NCBI RefSeq assembly: GCF_000424185.1
Contig: NZ_AUJK01000001.1
Coordinates: 186,001 to 250,000 of the forward strand
From: Prevotella sp. AGR2160
GTDB taxonomy: Bacteria > Bacteroidota > Bacteroidia > Bacteroidales > Bacteroidaceae
Length of the DNA stretch: 64,000 nucleotides
Direction: 5' to 3'
This document shows positions 8,284-18,121 of the stretch, in pieces. Under the pieces are notes generated by a model that ran no database searches, was not told the origin of the DNA, and worked only from the letters and a program-made list of their open reading frames with translations. The stretch's first letter is position 1. Each line of letters opens with the position of its first letter. The position numbers and the translations under genes were made by a program.

Positions 8284-9063
8284 TTATGCCCTTCCCTTAT
8301 AATATTTATAGGTGGCGACATGCAGCTCGTCCGTCGCCGCCTCATCACAGACGAGGATACTCCGGGGATGGAACTGCAGGGCACTGACCGGCCGCATCTG
8401 TGTCACCGGCCCCTCCACAGCGGCAGCCAGGGCCTTCGCCTTCTGATGACCATTGATGAGGATCATCACCTCACGGGCATCCATCACCGTCCCGACACCC
8501 ACCGTCAGTGCCTCTGTGGGCACCTGTGTCGTGTCGCCTCCGAAGAAACGACTGTTGGCGAGGATCGTATCCTCCGTCAGACTGACCTTCCGCGTACGGG
8601 AGGCCAGTGACGACCCGGGCTCGTTGAAGGCGATATGACCATCCTGCCCTACGCCGCCGATGAAGAGGTCCACACCTCCGGCCTTCCGGATCAACGCCTC
8701 ATAATGGCGGCACTCCTCCTCGGGATGGGTGGCATTGCCATTAAGGAAATGGACATTCTCTCGTGGGATATCAATATGGGAGAAGAAATGGTCGAACATA
8801 AAGGAATGGTAACTCTGCGGATGGTCCTCGGGGAGTCCGACATACTCATCCATATTAAAGGTTAGCACATGTTGAAAGCTCACCTCCCCACGGCCGTTGG
8901 CGGCAATGAGGGCGTCATACATGCCGATCGGCGTCGAGCCCGTCGGCAGTCCGAGGACAAAGGGATGGTCAGCCGTTGGCGACGCATCACGGATGCGCGC
9001 CATGACATAATTGGCGGCCCACTGTGACAGGGCTGTATAGTCTTTTTGAATGATCAGTCGCAT
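8284..9063 (-). CDS. nagB: Glucosamine-6-phosphate deaminase
   Basis: Converts glucosamine 6-phosphate to fructose 6-phosphate and ammonia, feeding amino sugars into glycolysis. The 259-residue product has [15 protein letters not shown] for phosphate binding and the catalytic set D72, D141, H143 and E148 ([20 protein letters not shown]), which match the numbering of the E. coli enzyme. C-terminal allosteric residues are less clear. A TACCTTTG box lies upstream at 9108-9115. Confidence 0.96.
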   Translation of the reverse strand: MRLIIQKDYTALSQWAANYVMARIRDASPTADHPFVLGLPTGSTPIGMYDALIAANGRGEVSFQHVLTFNMDEYVGLPEDHPQSYHSFMFDHFFSHIDIPRENVHFLNGNATHPEEECRHYEALIRKAGGVDLFIGGVGQDGHIAFNEPGSSLASRTRKVSLTEDTILANSRFFGGDTTQVPTEALTVGVGTVMDAREVMILINGHQKAKALAAAVEGPVTQMRPVSALQFHPRSILVCDEAATDELHVATYKYYKGRA

Positions 9064-9107
9064 AACAGATTGTATTTAGATTCGTTATTTTGTCTTTTTC
9101 TTATCTA

Positions 9108-9166
9108 CAAAGGTATAAAAAAATTGATAAAAAAACAATGAAAGAGAGATTTTTTTATTAACTTTG
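9108..9166. promoter_or_regulatory. Divergent promoter boxes for nagB and pepT
   Basis: TACCTTTG on the minus strand (9108-9115) serves nagB. TAACTTTG on the plus strand (9159-9166) lies 24 bases before the pepT ATG. No well-placed -33 TTG was found for pepT. Confidence 0.6.
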
Positions 9167-9189
9167 CGGAAAATATTCATTTATCCTAT

Positions 9190-10413
9190 ATGGAACTGAC
9201 AGAACGATTTATCAACTACACAAAGTTTGACACACAGTCGAGCGAAGATTCCGACAGTGTGCCGAGTACGGCGAAACAACTCGTCTTCGCCAAGTATCTG
9301 AAAGAAGAACTCGAGCATGAAGGGCTCGAGGATGTCGAGATGGATGACATGGGATATATCTATGCCACCCTCCCCGGAAACAGCAAGAAAGAGACGCCGA
9401 CCATCGGCTTCATCTCTCATTATGATACCTCCACGGATGCCAGCGGAAAGGATGTCAAGGCACGTATCGTCAAGAACTATGACGGCGGCGACATCGTCCT
9501 CTCCCCGGGCATCATCTCCTCTCCGAAGAAATTCCCCGAACTCCTGGCGCATAAGGGCGAGGACCTCATCGTCACCGACGGCACGACGCTCCTCGGCGCC
9601 GACGACAAGGCAGGCATCGCCGAGATCGTACAGGCTATGTGCTACCTCCGCGATCATGACGAGATCAAGCACGGCGATATCCGCGTCGCCTTCAACCCCG
9701 ACGAGGAGATCGGCATGGGCGCTCACCACTTCGACGTGAAGAAGTTCGGATGCCAATGGGCCTACACCATGGACGGCGGTGACCTCGGTGAACTGGAGTA
9801 TGAGAATTTCAACGCCGCCGGAGCGAAGGTCCATATCAAGGGCGTCAGCGTACATACCGGTTATGCCAAGGGAAAGATGATCAATGCCAGCCGACTGGCC
9901 TGCGAGTTCAACAACATGATTCCCGAGACGGATATCCCGGAGACCACGGAGGGCTATCAGGGCTTCTACCACCTCCTCGGCATCAACAGCCGTTGCGAGG
10001 AGGCCACACTGAGCTATATCATCCGTGATCACGACCGGGAGAAGTTCAACGACCGGAAGGACTTCATCCTCGAATGTGCGGAGAAACTCAACCAGAAATA
10101 TGGTGAGGGCACCTGCACCGTAGAGATGAAGGACCAGTATTATAATATGAAGGAGAAGATCGATCCGAACATCCATGTCATCGACATCGTCCTCAAAGCC
10201 TTCGAACAACTGGGTATCGCCCCGAAGGTTCAGCCCATCCGCGGTGGTACCGACGGCGCTCAACTGTCGTTCCGTGGTCTCCCCTGCCCGAACATCTTCG
10301 CTGGTGGCGTCAACTTCCACGGCCCTTATGAGTTCGTCTCCATCCCCGTCATGGAGGCGGCCATGAAGACCGTCGTGAAGATCTGCGAACTCACGGAAGC
10401 CTTCAACGACTAA
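9190..10413 (+). CDS. pepT: Peptidase T (tripeptide aminopeptidase)
   Basis: Cytoplasmic zinc peptidase of the M20 family that removes the N-terminal residue of tripeptides. The 407-residue length is typical. Metal and catalytic positions are visible: H77 and D79 in [15 protein letters not shown] with the bridging aspartate near residue 140, [14 protein letters not shown] with the general-base glutamate, and the C-terminal ANIFAGG-like [15 protein letters not shown] containing the last histidine. It is followed after 12 bases by the antiporter gene and is probably co-transcribed with it. Confidence 0.95.
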   Translation: MELTERFINYTKFDTQSSEDSDSVPSTAKQLVFAKYLKEELEHEGLEDVEMDDMGYIYATLPGNSKKETPTIGFISHYDTSTDASGKDVKARIVKNYDGGDIVLSPGIISSPKKFPELLAHKGEDLIVTDGTTLLGADDKAGIAEIVQAMCYLRDHDEIKHGDIRVAFNPDEEIGMGAHHFDVKKFGCQWAYTMDGGDLGELEYENFNAAGAKVHIKGVSVHTGYAKGKMINASRLACEFNNMIPETDIPETTEGYQGFYHLLGINSRCEEATLSYIIRDHDREKFNDRKDFILECAEKLNQKYGEGTCTVEMKDQYYNMKEKIDPNIHVIDIVLKAFEQLGIAPKVQPIRGGTDGAQLSFRGLPCPNIFAGGVNFHGPYEFVSIPVMEAAMKTVVKICELTEAFND

Positions 10414-10425
10414 ACATTTTTCTCT

Positions 10426-12687
10426 ATGGATCTGATTTCTGATCTCAGCCTCATCCTCATCGTCGCAGGCATCGTCACCCTGCTCTTCAAGAAGCTGCGG
10501 CAGCCCCTTGTGCTGGGTTATATCGTCGCCGGCTTCCTGGTGTCTCCTCACATGCCGTATACGATGTCGGTGGTCCATGAGGCGAATATCGAGACATGGG
10601 CCGACATCGGCGTGATGTTCCTGCTGTTCTCACTGGGATTGGATTTCTCTTTCAAGAAAATCGTCAAGATGGGCATAGCTCCCGTCATCGCCGCCCTGAC
10701 CATCATCTTCTGTATGGCAGGACTGGGGATGACGGTGGGCAAGGCCTTCGGATGGGGACGCATGGACTGCATCTTCCTCGGGGGTATGCTCGCCATGTCG
10801 TCGACGACGATTATCTATAAGGCCTTCGACGACCTCGGACTGAGTCAGCAGCGCTTCGCCTCCCTCGTCATGAGCGTCCTCATCCTCGAGGATATCCTCG
10901 CCATCGTCATGATGGTCATGCTGAGTGCCATCGCCGGAGGCAGCAGTCCCGACGGCACCCAGATGGTGGGAAGCATTCTGAAGATCGCCTTCTTCCTCAT
11001 CCTGTGGTTCGTCGTCGGCATCTATCTCATGCCGAGCTTCTTCCGCGTCACGAGGAAACTGATGACGGCAGAGACCATGGTCATTGTGTCACTCGGTCTG
11101 TGCTGTCTCATGGCGGTCATCTCCACAAAGGTGGGGTTCAGCTCGGCCTTCGGAGCCTTCGTCATGGGTAGTATCCTCGCTGAGACGGTGGAGGCCGACA
11201 AGATAGAAAAGGTGGTGGAACCGGTGAAGAACCTCTTCGGTGCCATCTTCTTCGTCTCCGTCGGTATGCTCGTCGACCCACAGATCATCATCAGCTATGC
11301 CGGACCGATCATCGCCCTCGTGGCGGCGATCCTACTGGGACAGATGGTGTTTGGCACCATGGGATTCCTCTTCAGCGGGCAGGATCTGAAGACGGCCATG
11401 CGATGTGGGTTCTCCATGGCACAGATCGGTGAGTTCGCCTTCATCATCGCCTCGCTGGGTCTGAGCCTCGGCGTGATCAGCAAATTCCTCTACCCTGTCG
11501 TCGTCGCCGTCTCCGTCATCACGACCTTCCTCACACCATATATGATGAAGGCAGCTGATCCTTGCTATCATCTGCTTGAGACAGCCTTACCCAAGAAATG
11601 GATCAGACGGTCGAACCATATCCATATCGGTACTCCGGAAGGATCCGTCAGCCACAGTGAGTGGCACGACCTGCTGATGGCCATGACGGTGAATGTCGTC
11701 GTCTATGGCATACTCTCGGGAGCAGCCATCTTCTTGATGTTCACCTTCATCCTCCCGCTCTGCCGCCATCTCTCCGTACAGATGACCGGAAACCACTGGA
11801 CGGGCAACTTCGTTTGCGGCGTGGCGACACTGCTCATCATCTCTCCCTTCCTCAGGGCGATGATCATGAAGAAGAACCACTCCGAGGAATTCCAGCATCT
11901 GTGGACGGAGAACCGCATCAACCGTCTGCCGCTGGTGTTCACTGTACTGGCACGCATCGCCATCGCGTCGGCATTCGTGTTCTATATCGCCAACTATCTC
12001 ACACGCTTCGCCAACGCCTTCCTCGTGACCTTCACCCTGGCGATCATCGTCATCATCATGCTCTCGAGAAGGTTGAAGAAACGGAGCATCAGTCTGGAAC
12101 GAAGGTTCATCGAGAACCTCCACAGTCGGGAGATCGCACAACAGGTGAAAGGTACCCGCCGGCCGCTCTATGAAGGGAAACTCCTCGACCGTGATATCCA
12201 TATCGGTGAGGTGATGATTCCTGAAGACTCGGAATGGGCCGGGAAGAGCCTCCGTGACCTCCATCTGCGTAACCGCTTCGGGATCCATGTGAGCAGTATC
12301 CTCCGTGGACGACAGCGACTGAATATCCCCGACGGCCAGTCCATCCTCTTCCCCGGTGACCAGTTGCAGGTGATCGGCAACGATGAACAGTTGCAGAAAT
12401 TCAGTAAGGCCGCCAAGAGTGAACTCGTGGCTGAAGACCCGACGATAGAGAAACGGGAGATGAAACTGCAACAGCTCGTCCTCTCCAAGGATTGTCCGTT
12501 CATCGGAAAGACACTCCGCGAGAGTGGAATCCGCGATGAGTACAACTGTATGGTCGTAGGACGCGAGGAAGGACAGGAGAATCTCACACTCATCGATCCC
12601 AACCACTGCTTCGATCCCGGTGACATCATCTGGGTCGTCGGTGAGAAAGACAACCTCCGCCGCCTGGCTATTGCCGTAGGGGCATAA
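10426..12687 (+). CDS. CPA2-family cation:proton antiporter with C-terminal TrkA_C domains
   Basis: A 753-residue inner-membrane protein. Residues 1-385 form a KefB/CPA2 exchanger domain with about 12 spans (VTLLFKKLRQPLVLGYIVAGF; AFGAFVMGSILAETVE). A second hydrophobic block of four spans lies at about 415-550. The cytoplasmic tail (about 570-753) carries two RCK-C/TrkA_C-like domains (VMIPEDSEWAGKSLRDLHLR; LSKDCPFIGKTLRESGIR). No Rossmann TrkA_N domain is seen, so this is not classic KefC. It probably exchanges K+ or Na+ for protons. The extra four spans between exchanger and RCK domains set it apart from enterobacterial members. Confidence 0.88.
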   Translation: MDLISDLSLILIVAGIVTLLFKKLRQPLVLGYIVAGFLVSPHMPYTMSVVHEANIETWADIGVMFLLFSLGLDFSFKKIVKMGIAPVIAALTIIFCMAGLGMTVGKAFGWGRMDCIFLGGMLAMSSTTIIYKAFDDLGLSQQRFASLVMSVLILEDILAIVMMVMLSAIAGGSSPDGTQMVGSILKIAFFLILWFVVGIYLMPSFFRVTRKLMTAETMVIVSLGLCCLMAVISTKVGFSSAFGAFVMGSILAETVEADKIEKVVEPVKNLFGAIFFVSVGMLVDPQIIISYAGPIIALVAAILLGQMVFGTMGFLFSGQDLKTAMRCGFSMAQIGEFAFIIASLGLSLGVISKFLYPVVVAVSVITTFLTPYMMKAADPCYHLLETALPKKWIRRSNHIHIGTPEGSVSHSEWHDLLMAMTVNVVVYGILSGAAIFLMFTFILPLCRHLSVQMTGNHWTGNFVCGVATLLIISPFLRAMIMKKNHSEEFQHLWTENRINRLPLVFTVLARIAIASAFVFYIANYLTRFANAFLVTFTLAIIVIIMLSRRLKKRSISLERRFIENLHSREIAQQVKGTRRPLYEGKLLDRDIHIGEVMIPEDSEWAGKSLRDLHLRNRFGIHVSSILRGRQRLNIPDGQSILFPGDQLQVIGNDEQLQKFSKAAKSELVAEDPTIEKREMKLQQLVLSKDCPFIGKTLRESGIRDEYNCMVVGREEGQENLTLIDPNHCFDPGDIIWVVGEKDNLRRLAIAVGA

Positions 12688-12875
12688 GCCCCTCCACAAC
12701 CCTCCCTCAAGGAGAGGCTGCCATAGTTCCGCCAAGCCGGGCCTGCGTGCTTGCGCTTTGCCGGGCCTGCCGTCGGGTACTTGCGCTTTGCAAGCGCAAG
12801 GAGGCGCAAATGCCCCTCCCCCCTCTATCGCGAGTGATCAAAATCTATTGCGAGCTATATTAAAAACCAACCAAC
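12688..12875. repeat. Repeat-filled spacer: partial and complete P2 elements plus a CTATTGCGAGCTATA repeat
   Basis: It contains a broken P2 copy (about 12740-12760), an intact one (stem-loop 12780-12800) and a 16-bp sequence TCTATTGCGAGCTATA at 12844-12859 that recurs at 17172-17187. A related CTCTATCGCGAG lies at 12822-12833. I see no clear -7 box for the GH43 gene here, so its promoter is unassigned. Confidence 0.7.
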
Positions 12876-14519
12876 ATGCAAACAAAACAAATCCTCCTCG
12901 CAGCCCTCTTCGGCTGCCTCCCCCTGGCTGCTATGGCACAGTACCACTCCCAGGTGTGGAACCCCGACCTCGGCAACGGACAGTACAAGAACCCCGTCCT
13001 CTATGCCGACTACAGTGATCCCGACGTCTGTGCCGTCGGTGATGACTACTACCTCACCGCCAGTTCGTTCAACTGTATCCCCGGACTGCCCATCCTCCAC
13101 TCCAAAGACCTCGTCAACTGGGAGATCATCGGCTATGCCCTTCAGGAGCAGGAACCGAAAGACTTCTTCGACAAGCCGCAACACGGCAAAGGCGTGTGGG
13201 CCCCGTCCATCCGCTACCACAACGGTGAATACTTTATCTACTGGGGTGATCCCGACTTCGGCGTGATGATGGTCAAAGCCAAAGATCCTCGTGGTCCTTG
13301 GTCTAAACCGCTCTGCGTCATCAGTGGAAAGGGAATGATCGACACCTGTCCCCTCTGGGATGATGACGGCCGCTGCTATCTCGTCAACGGATGGGCAGGC
13401 AGCCGATCCGGCTTCAACTCCGTCCTCTCCATGCGGGAGCTCTCCGCCGATGGCACACAGGCTATCAGTGCCCCACGCATCGTCTTCGACGGCGGACAGG
13501 CCAACCATACCACGGAAGGTCCTAAACTCTATAAACGGAATGGATGGTACTGGATCATGTGCCCCGCCGGTGGCGTGGAACAGGGTTGGCAACTGGCTAT
13601 GCGCTCCCGCAGCGTATGGGGTCCCTACGAGGCTACGAAAGTGATGGCGGAAGGGAAGAGTGGCATCAATGGACCTCACCAGGGTGGATGGATTCATACG
13701 GCCCAGGGAGAGGACTGGTTCCTCCATTTCAACGATAAAGGCGCCTACGGGCGCGTCGTCATGCTGCAACCCGTGACCTGGAAGGACAACTGGCCCGTCA
13801 TGGGTCGTGTGCCCGCCAAAGGCTATTGCGGGGAGCCCTACGCTACGTTCCGGAAACCCAAGAGCAGCTCAACCACAAAGGTCAATCCCGTGGAGAGTGA
13901 CGAGTTCAACTCCGGGGAACTGGGACGGCAATGGCAGTGGCACGCCAACTACGACCAGAGCTTCGGTATGCCGACAGCCAACGGAACGTTACGACTGTAC
14001 AACTATTATGAGCCGACTGACTATAAGAGTCTGTGGGATGTGCCCAACCTACTGCTTCAGAAACTCCCGGCACCGACATTCACGGCTACAACAAAGGTAC
14101 GCGTCGCCGCCAAGGCCGAAGGACAGTATAGTGGCATCGTCATGATGGGTATGGATTATCAGGCTCTCGTGGCTAAACGAGTGGGGGATCAGTTCTCTAT
14201 CGAACTCCACAACTGTACCAAGGCTGACCGCGGAAATACGGAGACGGTCACTCCGCTGACTACCGTAAAACCAACGGCGAAAGACCCACTGCCCTATCAG
14301 CCCGCCATCTACCTCGACCTTTACCTCCAGATGAAAGTCAAAGACGGCAAATGTCAGATGGCCTATAGCCTCGACGGGAAGACCTACCATTTCGCCGGTG
14401 CCCCCTTCACGATGGTCAAAGGAAAATGGATCGGTGCTAAAATGGGATATGTCAGTGAGTGGAACGCTCAGAAAGGCAACCGCGGCTGGCTCGACGCCGA
14501 TTGGTTCCGCGTCAAATAA
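12876..14519 (+). CDS. Secreted GH43 glycosidase (beta-xylosidase/arabinofuranosidase type)
   Basis: A 547-residue protein with a signal peptide (residues 1-21, cleavage after AMA). A five-bladed GH43 propeller spans about 35-320 with the general base D48 in YADYSDPDV, the modulating aspartate in MIDTCPLWDDDG and the general acid glutamate in TTEGPKLYKRNGWYW. A C-terminal beta-sandwich (about 340-547, NSGELGRQWQWHANY...) is typical of GH43 xylosidases. It probably releases xylose or arabinose from hemicellulose oligosaccharides in the periplasm. It has no SusC/SusD partners in this window. Confidence 0.92.
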   Translation: MQTKQILLAALFGCLPLAAMAQYHSQVWNPDLGNGQYKNPVLYADYSDPDVCAVGDDYYLTASSFNCIPGLPILHSKDLVNWEIIGYALQEQEPKDFFDKPQHGKGVWAPSIRYHNGEYFIYWGDPDFGVMMVKAKDPRGPWSKPLCVISGKGMIDTCPLWDDDGRCYLVNGWAGSRSGFNSVLSMRELSADGTQAISAPRIVFDGGQANHTTEGPKLYKRNGWYWIMCPAGGVEQGWQLAMRSRSVWGPYEATKVMAEGKSGINGPHQGGWIHTAQGEDWFLHFNDKGAYGRVVMLQPVTWKDNWPVMGRVPAKGYCGEPYATFRKPKSSSTTKVNPVESDEFNSGELGRQWQWHANYDQSFGMPTANGTLRLYNYYEPTDYKSLWDVPNLLLQKLPAPTFTATTKVRVAAKAEGQYSGIVMMGMDYQALVAKRVGDQFSIELHNCTKADRGNTETVTPLTTVKPTAKDPLPYQPAIYLDLYLQMKVKDGKCQMAYSLDGKTYHFAGAPFTMVKGKWIGAKMGYVSEWNAQKGNRGWLDADWFRVK

Positions 14520-14520
14520 A

Positions 14521-14566
14521 AAAAAAATCTGCATCAATCCTCAATGGACGGATGCAGATTTTTTAT
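14521..14566. terminator. Intrinsic terminator between GH43 gene and the small secreted protein
   Basis: AAAATCTGCATC (14524-14535) pairs with GATGCAGATTTT (14551-14562) and is followed by T-rich sequence on the plus strand and preceded by A-rich sequence, so it works for both convergent genes. A second small hairpin, GAGACC/GGTCTC, lies at 14575-14590. Confidence 0.85.
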
Positions 14567-14596
14567 TGGAGATTGAGACCCGCAGGTCTCACGTAT

Positions 14597-14962
14597 TTAC
14601 TTGTTCAGACCACGGTTAACCATGGTAGCGTTCAGCAGCATGAGGTACTTCTTGTACTGCTTCTCAGAGAGGATGGAGTGCATGTACTTCAGATCCTTCT
14701 CTACAGCCTTGTCGACGATGGCCTTGCGCTCGGTAGCAGGAGCAACAGCAGCATTCATCATCTCTGCCGTGAAGTTCTTGTGGACACTCTCTACAGCGTC
14801 AGCCTGATCACCGTTCAGTGCCAGTGCGTTGCTCAGCGCGTTCATGTTCACGTTCATGTTGTAAGCTGCAGTGGCTGCGGTAGCACTTGCGTTCTCATCT
14901 GCTGCGAATGTTGCGGTGGTCATGCCCAGCATGGCGACTGCCAATAAAATCATCTTCTTCAT
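14597..14962 (-). CDS. Small secreted protein of unknown function
   Basis: A 121-residue product with a clear signal peptide (MKKMILLAVAMLGMTTATFA, cleaved near residue 20). The mature domain of about 100 residues is mainly helical (NMNALSNALALNGDQADAVESV; KYMHSILSEKQYKKYLMLLNAT). The pattern of amphipathic helices resembles Spy/CpxP-like periplasmic helical proteins, but I do not see their LTxxQ repeats, so I leave it unnamed. It has a complete promoter far upstream (15113-15143), giving an untranslated leader of about 140 bases. Confidence 0.75.
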   Translation of the reverse strand: MKKMILLAVAMLGMTTATFAADENASATAATAAYNMNVNMNALSNALALNGDQADAVESVHKNFTAEMMNAAVAPATERKAIVDKAVEKDLKYMHSILSEKQYKKYLMLLNATMVNRGLNK

Positions 14963-15339
14963 AATCTTTTTACCTTTCTTTTACGGCCCCTTGTTATGTT
15001 ATTCCTGAATGGGACCTTTGTTAAACATTATCCTAAATAGGCCTGATGGCCGTGTGTGTCGTCAAACTTGAATCAATCTCCTAAAAGACCTCCTTCTTGT
15101 CTTTTGACATTGCAAAGGTAGGAACTTTTTTCATAGCCTCCAAATATTTTGTAAGATTGTTTGCGAAAACAGCGATATTCTTGACATAAATCAAAGTTGA
15201 CTGCTTACATTTCAAAACTGTTACAGGAAAAAACATGCCTTTTCCTTTGTTTTCCGACCGAAAAGCATTACCTTTGCAGACAGTATCCACCGGCAGGAGG
15301 GATCATCCTATAAATGTCCCCCGCCACAAGATCCATTTT
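14963..15339. promoter_or_regulatory. Divergent control region with a long leader for the small secreted protein
   Basis: Minus strand: TTG (complement of 15141-15143), 20 bases, TACCTTTG (complement of 15113-15120), leaving about 140 bases of leader before the ATG at 14962. The leader contains a GGCC-centred hairpin near 15040-15053. Plus strand: TTG 15247-15249, 19 bases, TACCTTTG 15269-15276 for the isomerase gene. No other gene is seen here. Confidence 0.7.
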
Positions 15340-15921
15340 ATGAAAAGATATATCCAAGCATCCTACAAGCTCTATGACGCCACACCAGGGCGTCACGACC
15401 TCCTGGAAGAGACCCAGGACGGCAAGCCCTTTGTCTTCATCACGGAGATGGGCATCGCCCTTGAAGCCTTCGAACAGAAAATAGCCGACCTTGAGGCCGG
15501 AGAGGAGTTCCGCTTCACGCTCCCCGCTGCCTCGGCCTTCGGTGAACATCTTGACGAGCGCGTCATCGACCTCGACAAGAGCATCTTCACTATCGACGGG
15601 AAATTCGACAGTGATCATGTGCAACTCGGCGCCACACTGCCCCTGGAGAATGCCGACGGCAACCGCTTCCTCGCACAGGTCGTCGCTATCGGGGAGAAGG
15701 TCGTCCGCATGGACCTCAACCATCCCCTCGCCGGCCGTGACCTCTCCTTCGAGGGAAAGGTCCTTGTAAACCGCCCGGCTACCGAGGAGGATATCCAGGC
15801 CTTCAACGACAGCCTCCATCACCACTGCCACCACGGCAAAGACGGCGGCTGCGGCAACTGCGACGGCAGCTGCGGCAACGACGGCGGCTGCAAGGACGGC
15901 GGCTGCCACTGCGGCGAGTAG
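15340..15921 (+). CDS. slyD: SlyD-like FKBP-type peptidyl-prolyl isomerase with a metal-binding tail
   Basis: A 193-residue cytoplasmic protein. Residues 1-145 are the FKBP domain with an inserted IF (chaperone) loop of the SlyD type (FITEMGIALEAFEQKIADLEAGEEF; ASAFGEHLDERVIDLD). The tail from about residue 155 is rich in His, Cys and Gly (HHHCHHGKDGGCGNC and further CGNDGGC, CKDGGC, HCGE), as in SlyD proteins that hold nickel. The ATG at 15340 is used because the promoter -7 box ends at 15276. The TAG stop belongs to a P3 palindrome starting at 15918. Confidence 0.9.
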   Translation: MKRYIQASYKLYDATPGRHDLLEETQDGKPFVFITEMGIALEAFEQKIADLEAGEEFRFTLPAASAFGEHLDERVIDLDKSIFTIDGKFDSDHVQLGATLPLENADGNRFLAQVVAIGEKVVRMDLNHPLAGRDLSFEGKVLVNRPATEEDIQAFNDSLHHHCHHGKDGGCGNCDGSCGNDGGCKDGGCHCGE

Positions 15922-16020
15922 GGACATGATTTATCATGTTCCGCTCCGCCTCCCATGGCCTGCCGTTCCGTGCTTGCGCTTTGCAAGCGCAAGGATCCTA
16001 TAATATTCATCCCTATAGCT
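15918..16020. repeat. P3 palindrome followed by P2 hairpin between slyD and aroC
   Basis: P3 spans 15918-15944 and supplies the slyD stop codon. P2 follows (flank GCCTGCCGTTCCGTG at 15959-15972, stem-loop 15973-15993). A false in-frame extension of aroC through P2 starts at 15955; the real ATG is at 16021. Confidence 0.85.
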
Positions 16021-17133
16021 ATGAGCAATACTTTCGGAAAAAAATTCACGCTGACAACCTTCGGTGAGAGCCACGGCGTGGCTGTCGGCGGCATCGTCGA
16101 CGGCTATCCCGCCGGTATACCCATTGACCTCGACTTCATCCAACACGAACTCTCACGCCGCCGCCCCGGACAGAGCCGGCTGACGACCTCCCGGAAAGAA
16201 GCCGACCAGGTGGAGTTCCTCAGTGGCATCTTCGAGGGGAAGTCAACCGGTACTCCTATCGCCTTTGAGGTACGCAACACCAACCAGCACTCCAACGACT
16301 ACGACAACCTGCGGGACCTCTTCCGGCCCTCCCATGCCGATTACACCTATTATAATAAGTATGGCATCCGTGACCACCGTGGTGGCGGACGCTCCTCGGC
16401 ACGTATCACACTGGCACGCTGCGTCGGTGGCGCTCTGGCCAAACTGGCCCTGCAACCGAAGGGGATCTCCATCCGGGCTTATACATCACAGGTGGGCCCC
16501 ATCGCCCTCGAGAGAGACTACCGGAAATATGACCTGAGTAAGATCGAGGACAATGATGTGCGCTGTCCTGATCCCAGGAAAGCCCGGGAGATGGCCGATC
16601 TCATCCTGAAGGTGAAGAAAGCCGGTGACACCGTCGGCGGCATCATCACCTGCGTCATCCAAGGCTGTCCCGCCGGTATCGGTGATCCCGAGTTCGACAA
16701 GCTCCATGCGCGCCTCGGGGCTGCCATGCTCAGCATCAATGCCGTCAAAGGGTTTGAATATGGTGAGGGCTTCGACGGCGTGAACTCCTGCGGCAGTCTG
16801 CAGAATGATGTCTTCATCCCCGCCGCGGATATCAGTAAGTACCCCGAGGGCCCCGACGCCCCCCGTATCTGTACGGGAGGCACGCCGGCAGCTGCCACCC
16901 TGACGAATCACAGCGGTGGCATCCAAGGGGGTATCAGCAACGGACAGGATATCTATTTCCGCGTGGCCTTCAAACCCGTGGCAACGATCCTCCGGGACCA
17001 GCAGACCATCAACAAGGCCGGCGAGGCCGTGACCTTCCAGGCCCGTGGCCGTCATGATCCCTGTGTTCTCCCCCGCGCCGTTCCCATCGTCGAGGATATG
17101 GCCGCCATGGTCCTCCTAGACATGATGCTATAA
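16021..17133 (+). CDS. aroC: Chorismate synthase
   Basis: Last step of the shikimate pathway, converting EPSP to chorismate with reduced FMN. The 370-residue product has the three family signatures: [10 protein letters not shown] near the N-terminus, [20 protein letters not shown] around residue 120, and the C-terminal [16 protein letters not shown]. The ATG at 16021 gives the usual start [19 protein letters not shown]. It feeds the menaquinone genes menC/menE found elsewhere in the window. Confidence 0.96.
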   Translation: MSNTFGKKFTLTTFGESHGVAVGGIVDGYPAGIPIDLDFIQHELSRRRPGQSRLTTSRKEADQVEFLSGIFEGKSTGTPIAFEVRNTNQHSNDYDNLRDLFRPSHADYTYYNKYGIRDHRGGGRSSARITLARCVGGALAKLALQPKGISIRAYTSQVGPIALERDYRKYDLSKIEDNDVRCPDPRKAREMADLILKVKKAGDTVGGIITCVIQGCPAGIGDPEFDKLHARLGAAMLSINAVKGFEYGEGFDGVNSCGSLQNDVFIPAADISKYPEGPDAPRICTGGTPAAATLTNHSGGIQGGISNGQDIYFRVAFKPVATILRDQQTINKAGEAVTFQARGRHDPCVLPRAVPIVEDMAAMVLLDMML

Positions 17134-17170
17134 AAAAAGGTGGTCGCAAAAAGCGGCCACCTTTCTTTTT
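17132..17170. terminator. Terminator between aroC and pyrD
   Basis: AAAGGTGGTCGC (17136-17147) pairs with GCGGCCACCTTT (17153-17164) and is flanked by A7 on one side and CTTTTT on the other, so it can serve both convergent genes. The GGTGGTCGC/GCGGCCACC stem resembles the P4 repeat family. Confidence 0.85.
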
Positions 17171-17191
17171 ATCTATTGCGAGCTATAGCCC

Positions 17192-18121
17192 CTAATCTAT
17201 GCACCCAATGATCTCATTGACATCCTTCACGCCATGATCATCAAGCCACTGGTTCATCCCGTCAATGACCTTCACGGTGACCTGCGGATCAATGAAATTA
17301 GCTGTACCAATCTCGATGGCCGTAGCTCCACACATCATAAACTCCAGGGCATCGCGCTCATTCATAATACCGCCCAGTCCGACAACAGGAATCTTCACGG
17401 CATGGGCCACATCATAGACCATACGGAGCGCCACGGGCTTCACGGCAGGCCCACTGAGTCCACCCGTGCGGATACTCAACAGCGGCCGACGCTTCTCGAT
17501 ATCCACAGCCATGCCCATCAACGTATTGATCAGGGAGACACTGTCAGCACCCTCTGCCTCACAGGCCCGGGCGATCTCCGTGATGTCCGTCACATTGGGC
17601 GAGAGTTTCACAATAATGGGTTTAGGATATACCGCTCTGACGGCCTTCACAACGGCTGCTGCCGATGTACAAGAAGTGCCGAAAGCCATGCCGCCATCCT
17701 TCACATTCGGACAGGAAATGTTCAGTTCTATGGCCGGAATATGTTCCAAATCTTTTAATTTCTCTGCACATCTCGCATAGTTCTCCGGGGAATTTCCGCT
17801 CACATTAACGAGAATATTTGTGTCGTAACCCGCAATGAATGGATATATTTTTTGCACGAAATAGTCCACACCCTTATTCTGCAATCCTACACAGTTGAGC
17901 ATGCCCTGTGGCGTCTCCGCCATACGCGGATAATCATTCCCCTGACGAGGCTCTAAGGTCGTTCCCTTGACAATGATTCCGCCCAGACGACTGAGGTCTA
18001 CAAAGTCCTCAAACTCCTTTCCGTAACCGAATGTCCCGGAAGCCGTCATCACCGGATTCTTGAACTTTAATGTATTGATTTTTACACTTAAATTAGCCAT
18101 AATTGATTCATTTATTTCCAC
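17192..18121 (-). CDS. pyrD: Dihydroorotate dehydrogenase, class 1B catalytic subunit
   Basis: FMN enzyme that oxidises dihydroorotate to orotate in pyrimidine synthesis. The 309-residue frame shows [17 protein letters not shown], the catalytic cysteine of class 1 enzymes in [12 protein letters not shown], and KLSPNVTDI for FMN binding. The pairing with pyrK identifies the NAD+-dependent 1B type. ATG at 18121 overlaps pyrK by ten bases; an internal ATG at 18100 gives the more usual start [17 protein letters not shown] and may be the true one. Confidence 0.95.
   Translation of the reverse strand: MEINESIMANLSVKINTLKFKNPVMTASGTFGYGKEFEDFVDLSRLGGIIVKGTTLEPRQGNDYPRMAETPQGMLNCVGLQNKGVDYFVQKIYPFIAGYDTNILVNVSGNSPENYARCAEKLKDLEHIPAIELNISCPNVKDGGMAFGTSCTSAAAVVKAVRAVYPKPIIVKLSPNVTDITEIARACEAEGADSVSLINTLMGMAVDIEKRRPLLSIRTGGLSGPAVKPVALRMVYDVAHAVKIPVVGLGGIMNERDALEFMMCGATAIEIGTANFIDPQVTVKVIDGMNQWLDDHGVKDVNEIIGCID

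Noticed and set aside
15955..16020. Upstream in-frame extension of aroC
   Set aside because: The extra 22 residues are encoded by a P2 repeat; the family start is at 16021.
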